The notes under the pieces were generated by a model. The model saw only the letters and a list, made by a program, of their open reading frames with translations, made no database searches and was not told where the DNA came from. From the NCBI GenBank assembly GCA_003648675.1, contig QMPS01000052.1:1-6157 (forward strand): 6,157 bases of DNA, given 5' to 3'. This document shows, one piece after another, positions 1 through 5,916 of the stretch (within the stretch, counting starts at the first letter, position 1; each line of letters opens with the position of its first letter). This DNA is from Aquificota bacterium. GTDB taxonomy: Bacteria > Thermosulfidibacterota > Thermosulfidibacteria > Thermosulfidibacterales > B14-G1. Position numbers and translations under genes: made by a program.

Positions 1-1098
1 GGTATGGAGGTGGTGCTTTTTGAGAAGGAAGAGGTGGCCGGGGGTATGCTGGCTTGGGGTATCCCATCTTTCCGGTTGGAGAGGGAGGTGGTGCAGGGAA
101 ATATTAGGAGGCTGGAGGAGATAGGGGTTACCATCGTCACGTCCTCTCCCGTTACTCCCCAGGAGATGGAGAAGCTGAAAAGGGAGTTTCAGGGTGTTAT
201 TGTGGCGCCGGGGCTCACCAGAGCTCGGGAGTTGCCTGTAGAGGGTAGAGAATACACTTTTAGAGGGCTGGACCTATTAAAAGCGTACAATCTGGAGGGA
301 GAGCTTCCCTCTGGAGAGAGGGCTGTGGTTGTGGGGGGAGGAAATGTGGCCGTAGACGTGGCCCGGGTCCTGGTGAGGGATGGGCGGCGAGTGGCTCTGG
401 TATGTGTGGAGCCCGAGGAAGAAATGCCTGCCATTCCCGAGGAGATTCAAGATGCCGTAAAAGAGGGAGTGGTCGTGAGAGACTCCACGGGTCTCGAGGA
501 GGTCCTTGTCCAGGATGGAAGGGTGATAGGAGTGAGGGTAGGATCTGTTCGCATCGTGGGCGAAGAGGACCGCTTTAAAGAGGTGGAATTCGTGGACCAG
601 AGTAGGGAAGAGTTACCTTGCGACTTGGTGATCCTGGCTGTGGGCCAGGAAGCCCAAGAGTCTTGGGCGGGGAGTGGTTTGACCCTTGCAGGGGACTTCC
701 TCACGGGGCCTTCCTCTGTGGTCCAGGCTATAGCCTCTGGCAGGGACGCTGCTTTGGCTTTCAATGCTGAGCTGAGAGGCGAATCCTTTTCCGGAGTGGA
801 AGAAAGCCTGTGGCAGCGGGACCACCGGGAGATCATAACCTTCCAAGACCTCAACCCTTTCTATTTGGAACCTGCTCCTCCCGTAGAGGTGAAGGGTAAA
901 GAGAGCGCCTTGAAGGAGGCCCAGCGCTGCTTTTCCTGTGGCTACTGTAATGCCTGTGGTAACTGTTGGATCTTCTGTCCCGATGTTGCTATTATACTGG
1001 AATCCGAACCCCAGCTGGATAAGGACCATTGCAAGGGTTGTGGCATCTGTGCCACCGAGTGTCCTCGGGGTGTGATTTACATGAGGGAGAAGGGATAG
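1..1098 (+). CDS. GltD-like FAD/NAD(P)H oxidoreductase fused to a C-terminal PorD-like 2[4Fe-4S] ferredoxin domain (5' truncated)
   Basis: This is the C-terminal portion of a pyridine nucleotide-disulfide type flavoprotein of the glutamate synthase small-subunit family. The frame is open to the window edge. The first visible residues (VVLFEKEEVAGGMLAWGIP) normally lie just after the N-terminal FAD GxGxxG motif, so the ATG at 4 is almost certainly internal and the true start is upstream. Counting from that ATG, a second Rossmann motif for NAD(P)H is at about 107-121 (VVVGGGNVAVDVAR), followed by the family's EMPAIPEEI stretch at 140-148. The FAD-proximal LAVGQ is at 211-215. The C-terminus has two ferredoxin motifs: C315-C318-C321-C325 and C343-C346-C349-C353, the latter reading CKGCGICATECPRG as in PorD. 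Two further cysteines, C309 and C312, precede them. Family knowledge suggests electron transfer between NAD(P)H and ferredoxin-type carriers. A role as electron partner of the convergent PorAB is inference. True glutamate synthase activity is unlikely because no large subunit is seen and the C-terminal ferredoxin is extra. Confidence 0.9.
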   Translation, partial: GMEVVLFEKEEVAGGMLAWGIPSFRLEREVVQGNIRRLEEIGVTIVTSSPVTPQEMEKLKREFQGVIVAPGLTRARELPVEGREYTFRGLDLLKAYNLEGELPSGERAVVVGGGNVAVDVARVLVRDGRRVALVCVEPEEEMPAIPEEIQDAVKEGVVVRDSTGLEEVLVQDGRVIGVRVGSVRIVGEEDRFKEVEFVDQSREELPCDLVILAVGQEAQESWAGSGLTLAGDFLTGPSSVVQAIASGRDAALAFNAELRGESFSGVEESLWQRDHREIITFQDLNPFYLEPAPPVEVKGKESALKEAQRCFSCGYCNACGNCWIFCPDVAIILESEPQLDKDHCKGCGICATECPRGVIYMREKG

Positions 1099-1107
1099 GT
1101 TGTCCCT

Positions 1108-1130
1108 GGGAGCTTATTTCATAAGCTCTC
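1108..1130. terminator. Hairpin at the convergent gene junction, possible bidirectional terminator
   Basis: GAGCTTAT (1110-1117) and ATAAGCTC (1121-1128) are perfect inverted repeats around the three-base loop TTC. One G-T wobble and one more G-C pair extend the stem to 10 pairs (1108-1117 with 1121-1130). It spans the 15-base gap between the flavoprotein stop (1096-1098) and the kinase stop (1114-1116), and it includes the last kinase codons. Neither strand has a T-run after the stem, so it does not fit the standard intrinsic terminator. It may instead act as a 3' stabilising hairpin or as a pause site helping Rho-type termination. Position and symmetry are seen in the sequence; the function is inferred. 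Confidence 0.4.
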
Positions 1131-3018
1131 CAACCTTGTTGAGTAGCTCTCTGGGAGTAAAGGGTTTCTGGAGAAAGGCCGTTTCTCCTTCAGGTCTATA
1201 TTTGGGGTGGAGACTTCCTGGGGAGTAGCCGCTGATGAAGAGGATCCGGGTCTGAGGGGACACTTCCTTGATCCTGTAACTCACTTCCTTTCCGCCTAAT
1301 CCTGGAAGGATGAGGTCCAGGATGGCAAGGTCTATCTCTTTTTCTGTTTTGTGGATGATCTCCAGGGCCTCCAGCCCAGAGGATGCTTCCAGGACCTGGC
1401 AACCTCCCCCTTCCAGGGTTTCCCTGATCACTTTTCTTACGGGCTCTTCGTCTTCCACCAGTAGAACCACCCGCTCCCGCTTTTCAAAGGAGAGGGGAGG
1501 GGGAGCGTCTCTTCTCCCTTCTGTTTCCCGGGCCTTGAAAATGGGCAGGAGTACGGTGAATTCTGCTCCCTGGCCCGGCTCACTCTTCACCAGGATGGCT
1601 CCCCGGTGTTGTTTTACTAGGCCGTAAACCATGGATAGCCCCAGTCCTATCCCTTTCCCTACCTCTTTGGTGGTGAAAAAGGGTTCAAATATGTGGGGCA
1701 TGATTTTCTTGTCTATACCTCTCCCTGTGTCCCTTACCACCAGGGCCCCGTAGGTCTCTTCTTCCAGCCAGGGGTACTCTTTGGCCAGCTCCGAATCCAC
1801 CGTGAAAGCTAGAGTTTCCAGGGTGAGGGTGCCTCTCTGGGGCATGGCGTCTATGGCGTTCTTGCAGAGGTTGAAGATGATCTCTTTTACGGCTTCGGGG
1901 TCCACTTTTACGGGTTCTGTGTTTGGGGCCAGGCTGATCTCCAGGTCGATTCCTTTGGGTATCAGGCTTTTGACCAGGGGAATCTGTTCCATCACCAGCT
2001 CGTTAAGATCGGTCTTTTGGATGCGGAGAATGGCCTTTCTTCCAAAGGCGGCTAATTTCCTCACTAGGTCTGCCGCTCGACGGGCCCCCTCCTTGATGTT
2101 CTCCAGGTCTTTCAGCACGGGATGGTCGGATGATACCTTTAAAGAGGCCAGTTCTGCGTAGCCTATGATGCCCGTGAGGATGTTGTTGAATTCGTGGGCT
2201 ATGCCGCCCACCAGGGTGCCAATGGCCTCCATGCGGTGGATCTCTTGCAGCTGGGCTTCCAGGCGCTTTTCCTCTGTCATGTCCAGGAAGGCCCCTTCCA
2301 AGTATTTCACATTGCCTTCATCATCCTTTACTGCTCGGGCGTAGATGCTTATCCATAATGGGTCTCCGTGGCGATTTTTTGCTTCTATCTGGAAGTTTTC
2401 TACTTTACCCTCTCTCAGCATCCTGTCCACGAACCTGTCCCTGTCCTCGGGGTTTTTGTACACGTCTCTTTTCAAGTCGGCCGTGGCAATCTCATCATCG
2501 GTGGTTGCCCCGTACATCTCTCGGAACTTGGGATTGGCGTACAGAATTTTGCCGTCCAGGGTCGTGCGGAATATTCCTATGGGGGCATTTTCCACAAACT
2601 CCCTTAGGGTTTCTTCAGACTCTTTCAGCTTTCGTTCTGTCTCTTTCTGATGGGTGATGTCCCTTATGTGGATAATAAAAAGGGGACTGTTGTCTTCCAG
2701 GGGTATGGAGTAGATGTTCACATCTGCGAAGAATTTCTCGGCCTCTTTTTTTAAAAGAACCGTCTGAAATCGGTCCCCTCCGTTTTCTGCTGCTCTTTGA
2801 AGGTGGGGTCGGAAGACCTGGGTGGCCTCTTTTCCTGTGGGGCACAGTTGATAGTATGCTTTCCCTTTTATCTCCTGGCAAGTGGTGCCAAAGAGCTGGG
2901 CAGCTTTGGGATTACAGTCCAGGACTATTTCATCCTTTATTATGAACAGGGGATCTCCAAAGGAGACGAAGAGCTCCCTGGCCCTGGTACCCCAAACCTT
3001 TTCCCATTTGCTATTCAT
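1114..3018 (-). CDS. Cytosolic PAS-PAS hybrid sensor histidine kinase with C-terminal receiver domain
   Basis: The product has 634 residues, with no signal peptide or membrane segment, so it should sense an internal signal. In order it has PAS1 (about 12-122), PAS2 (about 138-250, ending in the usual FLDMTEEKR linker) and a HisKA dimerisation domain with phosphoacceptor H275 in GGIAHEFNNILTG. The HATPase domain follows, with N-box N383/N387 (NLCKNAIDAM), G1 box D430-TGRGID, F box IFEPFFTTK (443-451) and G2 box GKGIGLGLS (454-462). A REC domain (about 516-634) has acidic residues E522 and D523, phosphoacceptor D568 (LDLILPG), S596 and K618 (QKPF). All catalytic residues are present, so it looks active. 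There is no DNA-binding output; a separate Hpt or response regulator would be expected to carry the signal. The ATG lies 9 bases after the porB stop with only a weak ribosome site (GAG 4 bases upstream), which suggests coupling to porB translation. Ligand and target are unknown; control of POR or carbon metabolism is inferred from position only. Confidence 0.95.
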   Translation of the reverse strand: MNSKWEKVWGTRARELFVSFGDPLFIIKDEIVLDCNPKAAQLFGTTCQEIKGKAYYQLCPTGKEATQVFRPHLQRAAENGGDRFQTVLLKKEAEKFFADVNIYSIPLEDNSPLFIIHIRDITHQKETERKLKESEETLREFVENAPIGIFRTTLDGKILYANPKFREMYGATTDDEIATADLKRDVYKNPEDRDRFVDRMLREGKVENFQIEAKNRHGDPLWISIYARAVKDDEGNVKYLEGAFLDMTEEKRLEAQLQEIHRMEAIGTLVGGIAHEFNNILTGIIGYAELASLKVSSDHPVLKDLENIKEGARRAADLVRKLAAFGRKAILRIQKTDLNELVMEQIPLVKSLIPKGIDLEISLAPNTEPVKVDPEAVKEIIFNLCKNAIDAMPQRGTLTLETLAFTVDSELAKEYPWLEEETYGALVVRDTGRGIDKKIMPHIFEPFFTTKEVGKGIGLGLSMVYGLVKQHRGAILVKSEPGQGAEFTVLLPIFKARETEGRRDAPPPLSFEKRERVVLLVEDEEPVRKVIRETLEGGGCQVLEASSGLEALEIIHKTEKEIDLAILDLILPGLGGKEVSYRIKEVSPQTRILFISGYSPGSLHPKYRPEGETAFLQKPFTPRELLNKVGELMK

Positions 3019-3027
3019 GGCACTCTT

Positions 3028-3921
3028 TTACCTTACCTTATCTTCTAAGGGAGATCCGGTCTTTTCTGCTATATCCTTCCACTTTTCCTGGACAGATTTC
3101 CTGAAGGTTTCTTTCTCTTCCTCCCCTATGCTGCTGAATCTTCCCTGGAGCTCCAAATACCTTTCCAGGGGTATCCAGGAAGGCTGATGGGTGATGCGCC
3201 ATTTGCCGTCTTCCACCTCTAAAAGGGGGAAGACCCCGGACTCCACGGCCAGGCGTCCCACCTCTATGGTCTTGCTCTCTTCCATGCGCCAGCCTGTAGG
3301 ACAGGGAGCCAGGACCAGGATGAACCGGAATCCCCTGATACTGCGGGCCTTCTGGAACTTGGCCAGGAAGTCCTGGGGATAGCTGGGGGAGGCTGTGGCG
3401 GCGTAGGGGATGCCGTGGGCCAAAAGGGCGTTCAACAGGTCCTTTTTTTGTTCTTTTTTCAATGTTGGATAGGGTGTAGTGGTGGTCCAGGTCCCGGGTG
3501 GAGTGGACGATGAGCGCTGGATTCCTGTGTTCATGTACGCTTCGTTGTCGTAACAGACGTAGACAATGTCTTCGTTGCGCTCAGCGGCTGCTGAGAGGGC
3601 ACCGAAGCCGATATCGTAGCTGGAGCCATCTCCCGCCCATACCATAACTGTCACGTCCTTTTGGCCTAGGCGATCCAGGGCTGCTCGGATGCCCGTAGCC
3701 ATACTGGGGGCAACGGCGAAAGGGGTATGGATAAGGGGCAGCTTTAGGGCTGCGTCGGGGTGGCGTCCTGCGATGACGGACCAACAGGAGGCGGGAATCA
3801 CAACCCGGGTCTTTTCATCGAGGGTTTTCAGGGCTAGGCGCATGGCTAAGGCGGCGCCACACCCGGCACAGGCGAGATGACCCGGCTCTAGGAATTCGGC
3901 CTTGGGATACTTCAGCTCCAC
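3028..3921 (-). CDS. porB: Pyruvate:ferredoxin oxidoreductase, beta subunit (ThDP and [4Fe-4S] binding)
   Basis: This is the thiamine-diphosphate subunit of POR, which with PorA converts pyruvate, CoA and oxidised ferredoxin to acetyl-CoA, CO2 and reduced ferredoxin in the cytosol. With the GTG start at 3921 it has 297 residues, normal for PorB. It has the GHLACAGCG motif with C18 and C21, then C46 (PASCW) and C207 (LAPCPTGW), the four expected ligands of the proximal [4Fe-4S] cluster. The ThDP/Mg site is GDGSSYDIG at 97-105, followed by CYDNEAYMNTGIQRSS at 123-138. A longer open frame extends to an ATG at 4029, but the extra 36 residues are out-of-frame porA sequence unlike any PorB. The GTG has a good ribosome site and places the conserved start correctly. 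It overlaps the porA end by 10 bases and is followed by the kinase 9 bases later. A 2-oxoisovalerate enzyme is possible, but the motifs favour pyruvate. Confidence 0.94.
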   Translation of the reverse strand: MELKYPKAEFLEPGHLACAGCGAALAMRLALKTLDEKTRVVIPASCWSVIAGRHPDAALKLPLIHTPFAVAPSMATGIRAALDRLGQKDVTVMVWAGDGSSYDIGFGALSAAAERNEDIVYVCYDNEAYMNTGIQRSSSTPPGTWTTTTPYPTLKKEQKKDLLNALLAHGIPYAATASPSYPQDFLAKFQKARSIRGFRFILVLAPCPTGWRMEESKTIEVGRLAVESGVFPLLEVEDGKWRITHQPSWIPLERYLELQGRFSSIGEEEKETFRKSVQEKWKDIAEKTGSPLEDKVR

Positions 3922-5039
3922 AGCACCACCCCCTCGGGTATCATGGTGCTTCTGTAGTACAGGTCTTCCACCACTTGGGGCGTCACTTCCCGTCCCCCCA
4001 TGGACACTATGCAACACTGGACGGGACACAGGCCACCCAGGGCGCTACGTACCTCTTGGGAGAAGATGCCCTCGGCTCCATAGGAGATGGCCCGGTCCAG
4101 TACCAGTACCCGTTCAAGGTGGGCCATGGTTTCTCGGAGGTGATCATAGGGAAAGGGGCGGAAAAGGCGCAGAATCACCAGGCCCACTTTCTCCCCCGCC
4201 TCTCTGAGAATGTCCACTGTGTAGCGCACGGTGCCCGTCAGGGCCCCCGATGCCAGGAATGCCACTGTGGCGTCCTCTAGGCGATAGCCTTCTACAGGGG
4301 TGTAGGTCCGACTTGTCACCTTTTCCCATTCTTGAAAGGCCCTGAGCCATCCCTCAAGGGCCCGGGCGTGGTCTTTGAAGAGGTCCCGACGCTCCCGGTG
4401 GTAGAGGCCCGGCTCCAGGATGGGCCACAGGGTGAAGGGATCGTGGTGGGAGAGACGCAAGGGGAAATCCATGGGTGGCAAGAAGGCATCTACTTCTTCG
4501 GGTTTTACTAATTCAACGGGCTCGGCGGTATGGGACAGGACAAAGCCGTCTAGGCCTACCATGACGGGGAGGAAAGTGCTTTCGGCTACCCGGAAGGCCA
4601 TAACGGTGAGATCCATGGCTTCCTGGGCAGAGGCGGCGAAGACCTGCATCCAACCAGTATCCCTTTGGGAAAGCATGTCCTGCTGGTCACACCAGATGTT
4701 CCAGGGGGCTCCAACTGCTCGGTTGGCGATGGCCATGACAACAGGAAGGCGTCCTCCCGCTGTCCAGTGGATCATCTCGTGCATGAAGAGGAGTCCATGG
4801 GAAGAAGTGGCGGTGAAAGCTCGTACTCCCTGGGATACAGCCCCTGCCACTACCGCTAGGGCTGACATCTCAGACTCTACCCGAATGTACTTGGCCTCAA
4901 GCTCGCCTTTGGCAACATACTCCGCTAGCTTCTCAATGATGTGGGTCTGGGGAGTAATGGGGTAGGCCGCCACTACCTGGGGCTGGCACACCTTGGCTGC
5001 GTAGGCCACTGCTTCTGCACCTGTCAGCACCGTTCTCAT
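3912..5039 (-). CDS. porA: Pyruvate:ferredoxin oxidoreductase, alpha subunit
   Basis: This 375-residue protein is the alpha subunit of a multi-subunit POR. It supplies the pyrimidine-binding half of the ThDP site and the transketolase C-like domain, and it pairs with PorB. Visible signatures are AAYPITPQTHIIEKLAEYV (24-42, with the substrate-site PITP), RVESEMSAL (53-61), TSSHGLLFMHEM (78-89) and WCDQQDMLSQRDTGWMQ (116-132). The SQRDTGWMQ form is typical of pyruvate rather than 2-oxoglutarate enzymes. The C-terminal domain spans about 255-355 and includes LRLFRPFP. Length is close to the usual 380-400 and no frame break is seen. Its ATG (5039-5037) overlaps the hepT stop as ATGA, and its 3' end overlaps porB by 10 bases. 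Classical por operons place gamma and delta genes in front of porA; here a toxin-antitoxin pair is there instead. The gamma and delta subunits must be encoded elsewhere or replaced. Confidence 0.95.
   Translation of the reverse strand: MRTVLTGAEAVAYAAKVCQPQVVAAYPITPQTHIIEKLAEYVAKGELEAKYIRVESEMSALAVVAGAVSQGVRAFTATSSHGLLFMHEMIHWTAGGRLPVVMAIANRAVGAPWNIWCDQQDMLSQRDTGWMQVFAASAQEAMDLTVMAFRVAESTFLPVMVGLDGFVLSHTAEPVELVKPEEVDAFLPPMDFPLRLSHHDPFTLWPILEPGLYHRERRDLFKDHARALEGWLRAFQEWEKVTSRTYTPVEGYRLEDATVAFLASGALTGTVRYTVDILREAGEKVGLVILRLFRPFPYDHLRETMAHLERVLVLDRAISYGAEGIFSQEVRSALGGLCPVQCCIVSMGGREVTPQVVEDLYYRSTMIPEGVVLWS
3929..3935 (-). promoter_or_regulatory. Ribosome binding site that fixes the GTG start of porB
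   Basis: On the minus strand GAGGGGG sits 7 bases before the GTG at 3921-3919, inside the final codons of porA. This supports the GTG over the in-frame ATG at 4029, and it implies that porB translation starts as ribosomes finish porA. Confidence 0.7.
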
Positions 5040-5470
5040 TTTAACCCCTTTATCCAGTCCTGGGTCTCCCTCATAAACTCCTGGAAATCTTGGACCCCCT
5101 TTCTGGTGTGCAAAAGCAAAGTCCGGTCTTCTATCTCCCAGTATCTGTGCACCAGGAGGTTTCTGAATCTGAAAAAGAACTTCAACCTGGCCAGCAAGTC
5201 CCTGTCCATGACCTCTCGTTTCATAGCTTCATCTATAAGCCCTAGATAACTATCTACCACTTTGCCCCACCTCCTGGCCAGTAAGTGCTGAAGGGTGTTG
5301 GCCATGGCTTCGGCCATCTCTATGAGGCAGTATTTGAGGGCCTTCATGTCCCTGGAGGATGACAGGATCTCTTCGTCGGGAGATGCCAGGATTGCCTTTA
5401 TATCTTCCAGGTTCTCCTCCATTCTGAGGAGGTAACGATTGAGTCTTTCTCTGTCTATTTCAAGGGCCAT
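5036..5470 (-). CDS. hepT: HepT-like HEPN-domain ribonuclease toxin (DUF86)
   Basis: The product is 144 residues, mostly alpha-helical as expected for HEPN proteins. It carries the signature RNLLVHRY at 103-110, which is the RX4HXY motif with R103, H108 and Y110. In characterised HepT toxins this motif is the RNase active site, and the tyrosine is the residue modified by AMP addition from the MntA partner. The normal family length is about 130-150 residues, so it appears intact. A longer frame opens upstream to 5542, but the ATG at 5470 has a strong GGAGG site and gives the usual N-terminus; the upstream stretch is the antitoxin gene in another frame. The start overlaps the mntA-like gene by 11 bases and the stop overlaps porA by 4. 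All key residues are present, so RNA cleavage is plausible. The RNA target cannot be told from sequence. Confidence 0.9.
   Translation of the reverse strand: MALEIDRERLNRYLLRMEENLEDIKAILASPDEEILSSSRDMKALKYCLIEMAEAMANTLQHLLARRWGKVVDSYLGLIDEAMKREVMDRDLLARLKFFFRFRNLLVHRYWEIEDRTLLLHTRKGVQDFQEFMRETQDWIKGLK
5045..5049 (-). promoter_or_regulatory. porA ribosome binding site inside the end of hepT
   Basis: AGGGG on the minus strand lies 5 bases before the porA ATG and forms part of the hepT codons for K141-G142. With the ATGA stop/start overlap, this indicates that porA translation is coupled to ribosomes reading hepT. Confidence 0.6.
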
Positions 5471-5900
5471 AGGCTTCCTCCAGAAAGAGGAGTTGGCGTC
5501 TCTCCCTGGCCATTTTTTCCATGAAGTCGTAGAGGCGAGCATCTTTATCCCTGTGGAAGAGGAGCATTCCCTCCTGCATCACCTTCACGGCCCAATAGGG
5601 TGGCGCCTCGTTTATCACCCTGACGTCGAATACCTCCTGGGGCAGGCCTGTGGCCTGGGAGAGACGGGCCATCACCTCCAACTCTGCCTTGGGAGCAGGG
5701 ATACTTTCTTCTGTGTATATGGCCAGGTCCACGTCTCCTGGCGGGAGGGTGGATCCTTTTAACCAGGAGAGTAGGGAGCCGTAGAGATAGGCAAAGACCA
5801 CAAAGTCCATGGTTCCCAGGGTCTCCTTCAGGACTTCTATTAATTTAGTGGGAGACCGTTTCGCCAGTAATTTCCTGTATTTGGCCTTTTCTTCTGTCAT
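5460..5900 (-). CDS. mntA: MntA-like minimal nucleotidyltransferase, antitoxin of the HepT pair
   Basis: This 146-residue protein has a pol-beta type nucleotidyltransferase fold. The nucleotide-binding G41-S42 is in AYLYGSLL, the metal-binding D56-x-D58 in GDVDLAIY, and the third carboxylate D92 in EVFDVRVINEAPP, followed by the family's QEGMLLFHRD. In the studied HepT-MntA systems this partner adds AMP units to the tyrosine of RX4HXY and so silences the toxin. The spacing between GS and DxD is 13 residues rather than the usual 10, but all catalytic residues remain. No earlier start is possible because a TGA lies just upstream in frame (5904-5906). The ribosome site is weak (GGAT about 9 bases away), suggesting low initiation or coupling to the peptidase gene 16 bases upstream. 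It overlaps hepT by 11 bases, so antitoxin and toxin are made together. Assignment as antitoxin relies on the pairing and the motifs. Confidence 0.88.
   Translation of the reverse strand: MTEEKAKYRKLLAKRSPTKLIEVLKETLGTMDFVVFAYLYGSLLSWLKGSTLPPGDVDLAIYTEESIPAPKAELEVMARLSQATGLPQEVFDVRVINEAPPYWAVKVMQEGMLLFHRDKDARLYDFMEKMARERRQLLFLEEAYGP
5477..5481 (-). promoter_or_regulatory. Strong ribosome binding site that fixes the hepT start
   Basis: GGAGG on the minus strand is 6 bases before the ATG at 5470-5468, within the last codons of the nucleotidyltransferase gene. It is one of the best ribosome sites in the operon, and it rejects the longer frame from 5542. Confidence 0.7.
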
Positions 5901-5916
5901 GATTCATCAATCCATA

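Noticed and set aside
613..1029. 138-codon minus-strand open frame opposite the flavoprotein
   Set aside because: It is antisense to the conserved NAD(P)-binding and ferredoxin coding sequence and shows no motif of its own.
1781..2161. 126-codon plus-strand open frame opposite the histidine kinase
   Set aside because: Shadow of the HisKA and HATPase coding region, with a biased Ser/Arg/Met composition and no upstream ribosome site noted.
3922..4029. N-terminal extension of porB to the ATG at 4029
   Set aside because: The 36 extra residues are low-complexity shadow of porA; the conserved PorB start and a GAGGGGG site support the GTG at 3921.
4420..4965. 181-codon plus-strand open frame opposite porA
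   Set aside because: It lies wholly antisense to a clearly conserved gene, and the translation is rich in Ser, Arg, Met and Trp with no recognisable domain.
5471..5542. Longer hepT reading frame starting at 5542
   Set aside because: It would overlap the antitoxin gene by over 80 bases, has no matching family sequence, and the ATG at 5470 has a strong GGAGG site.
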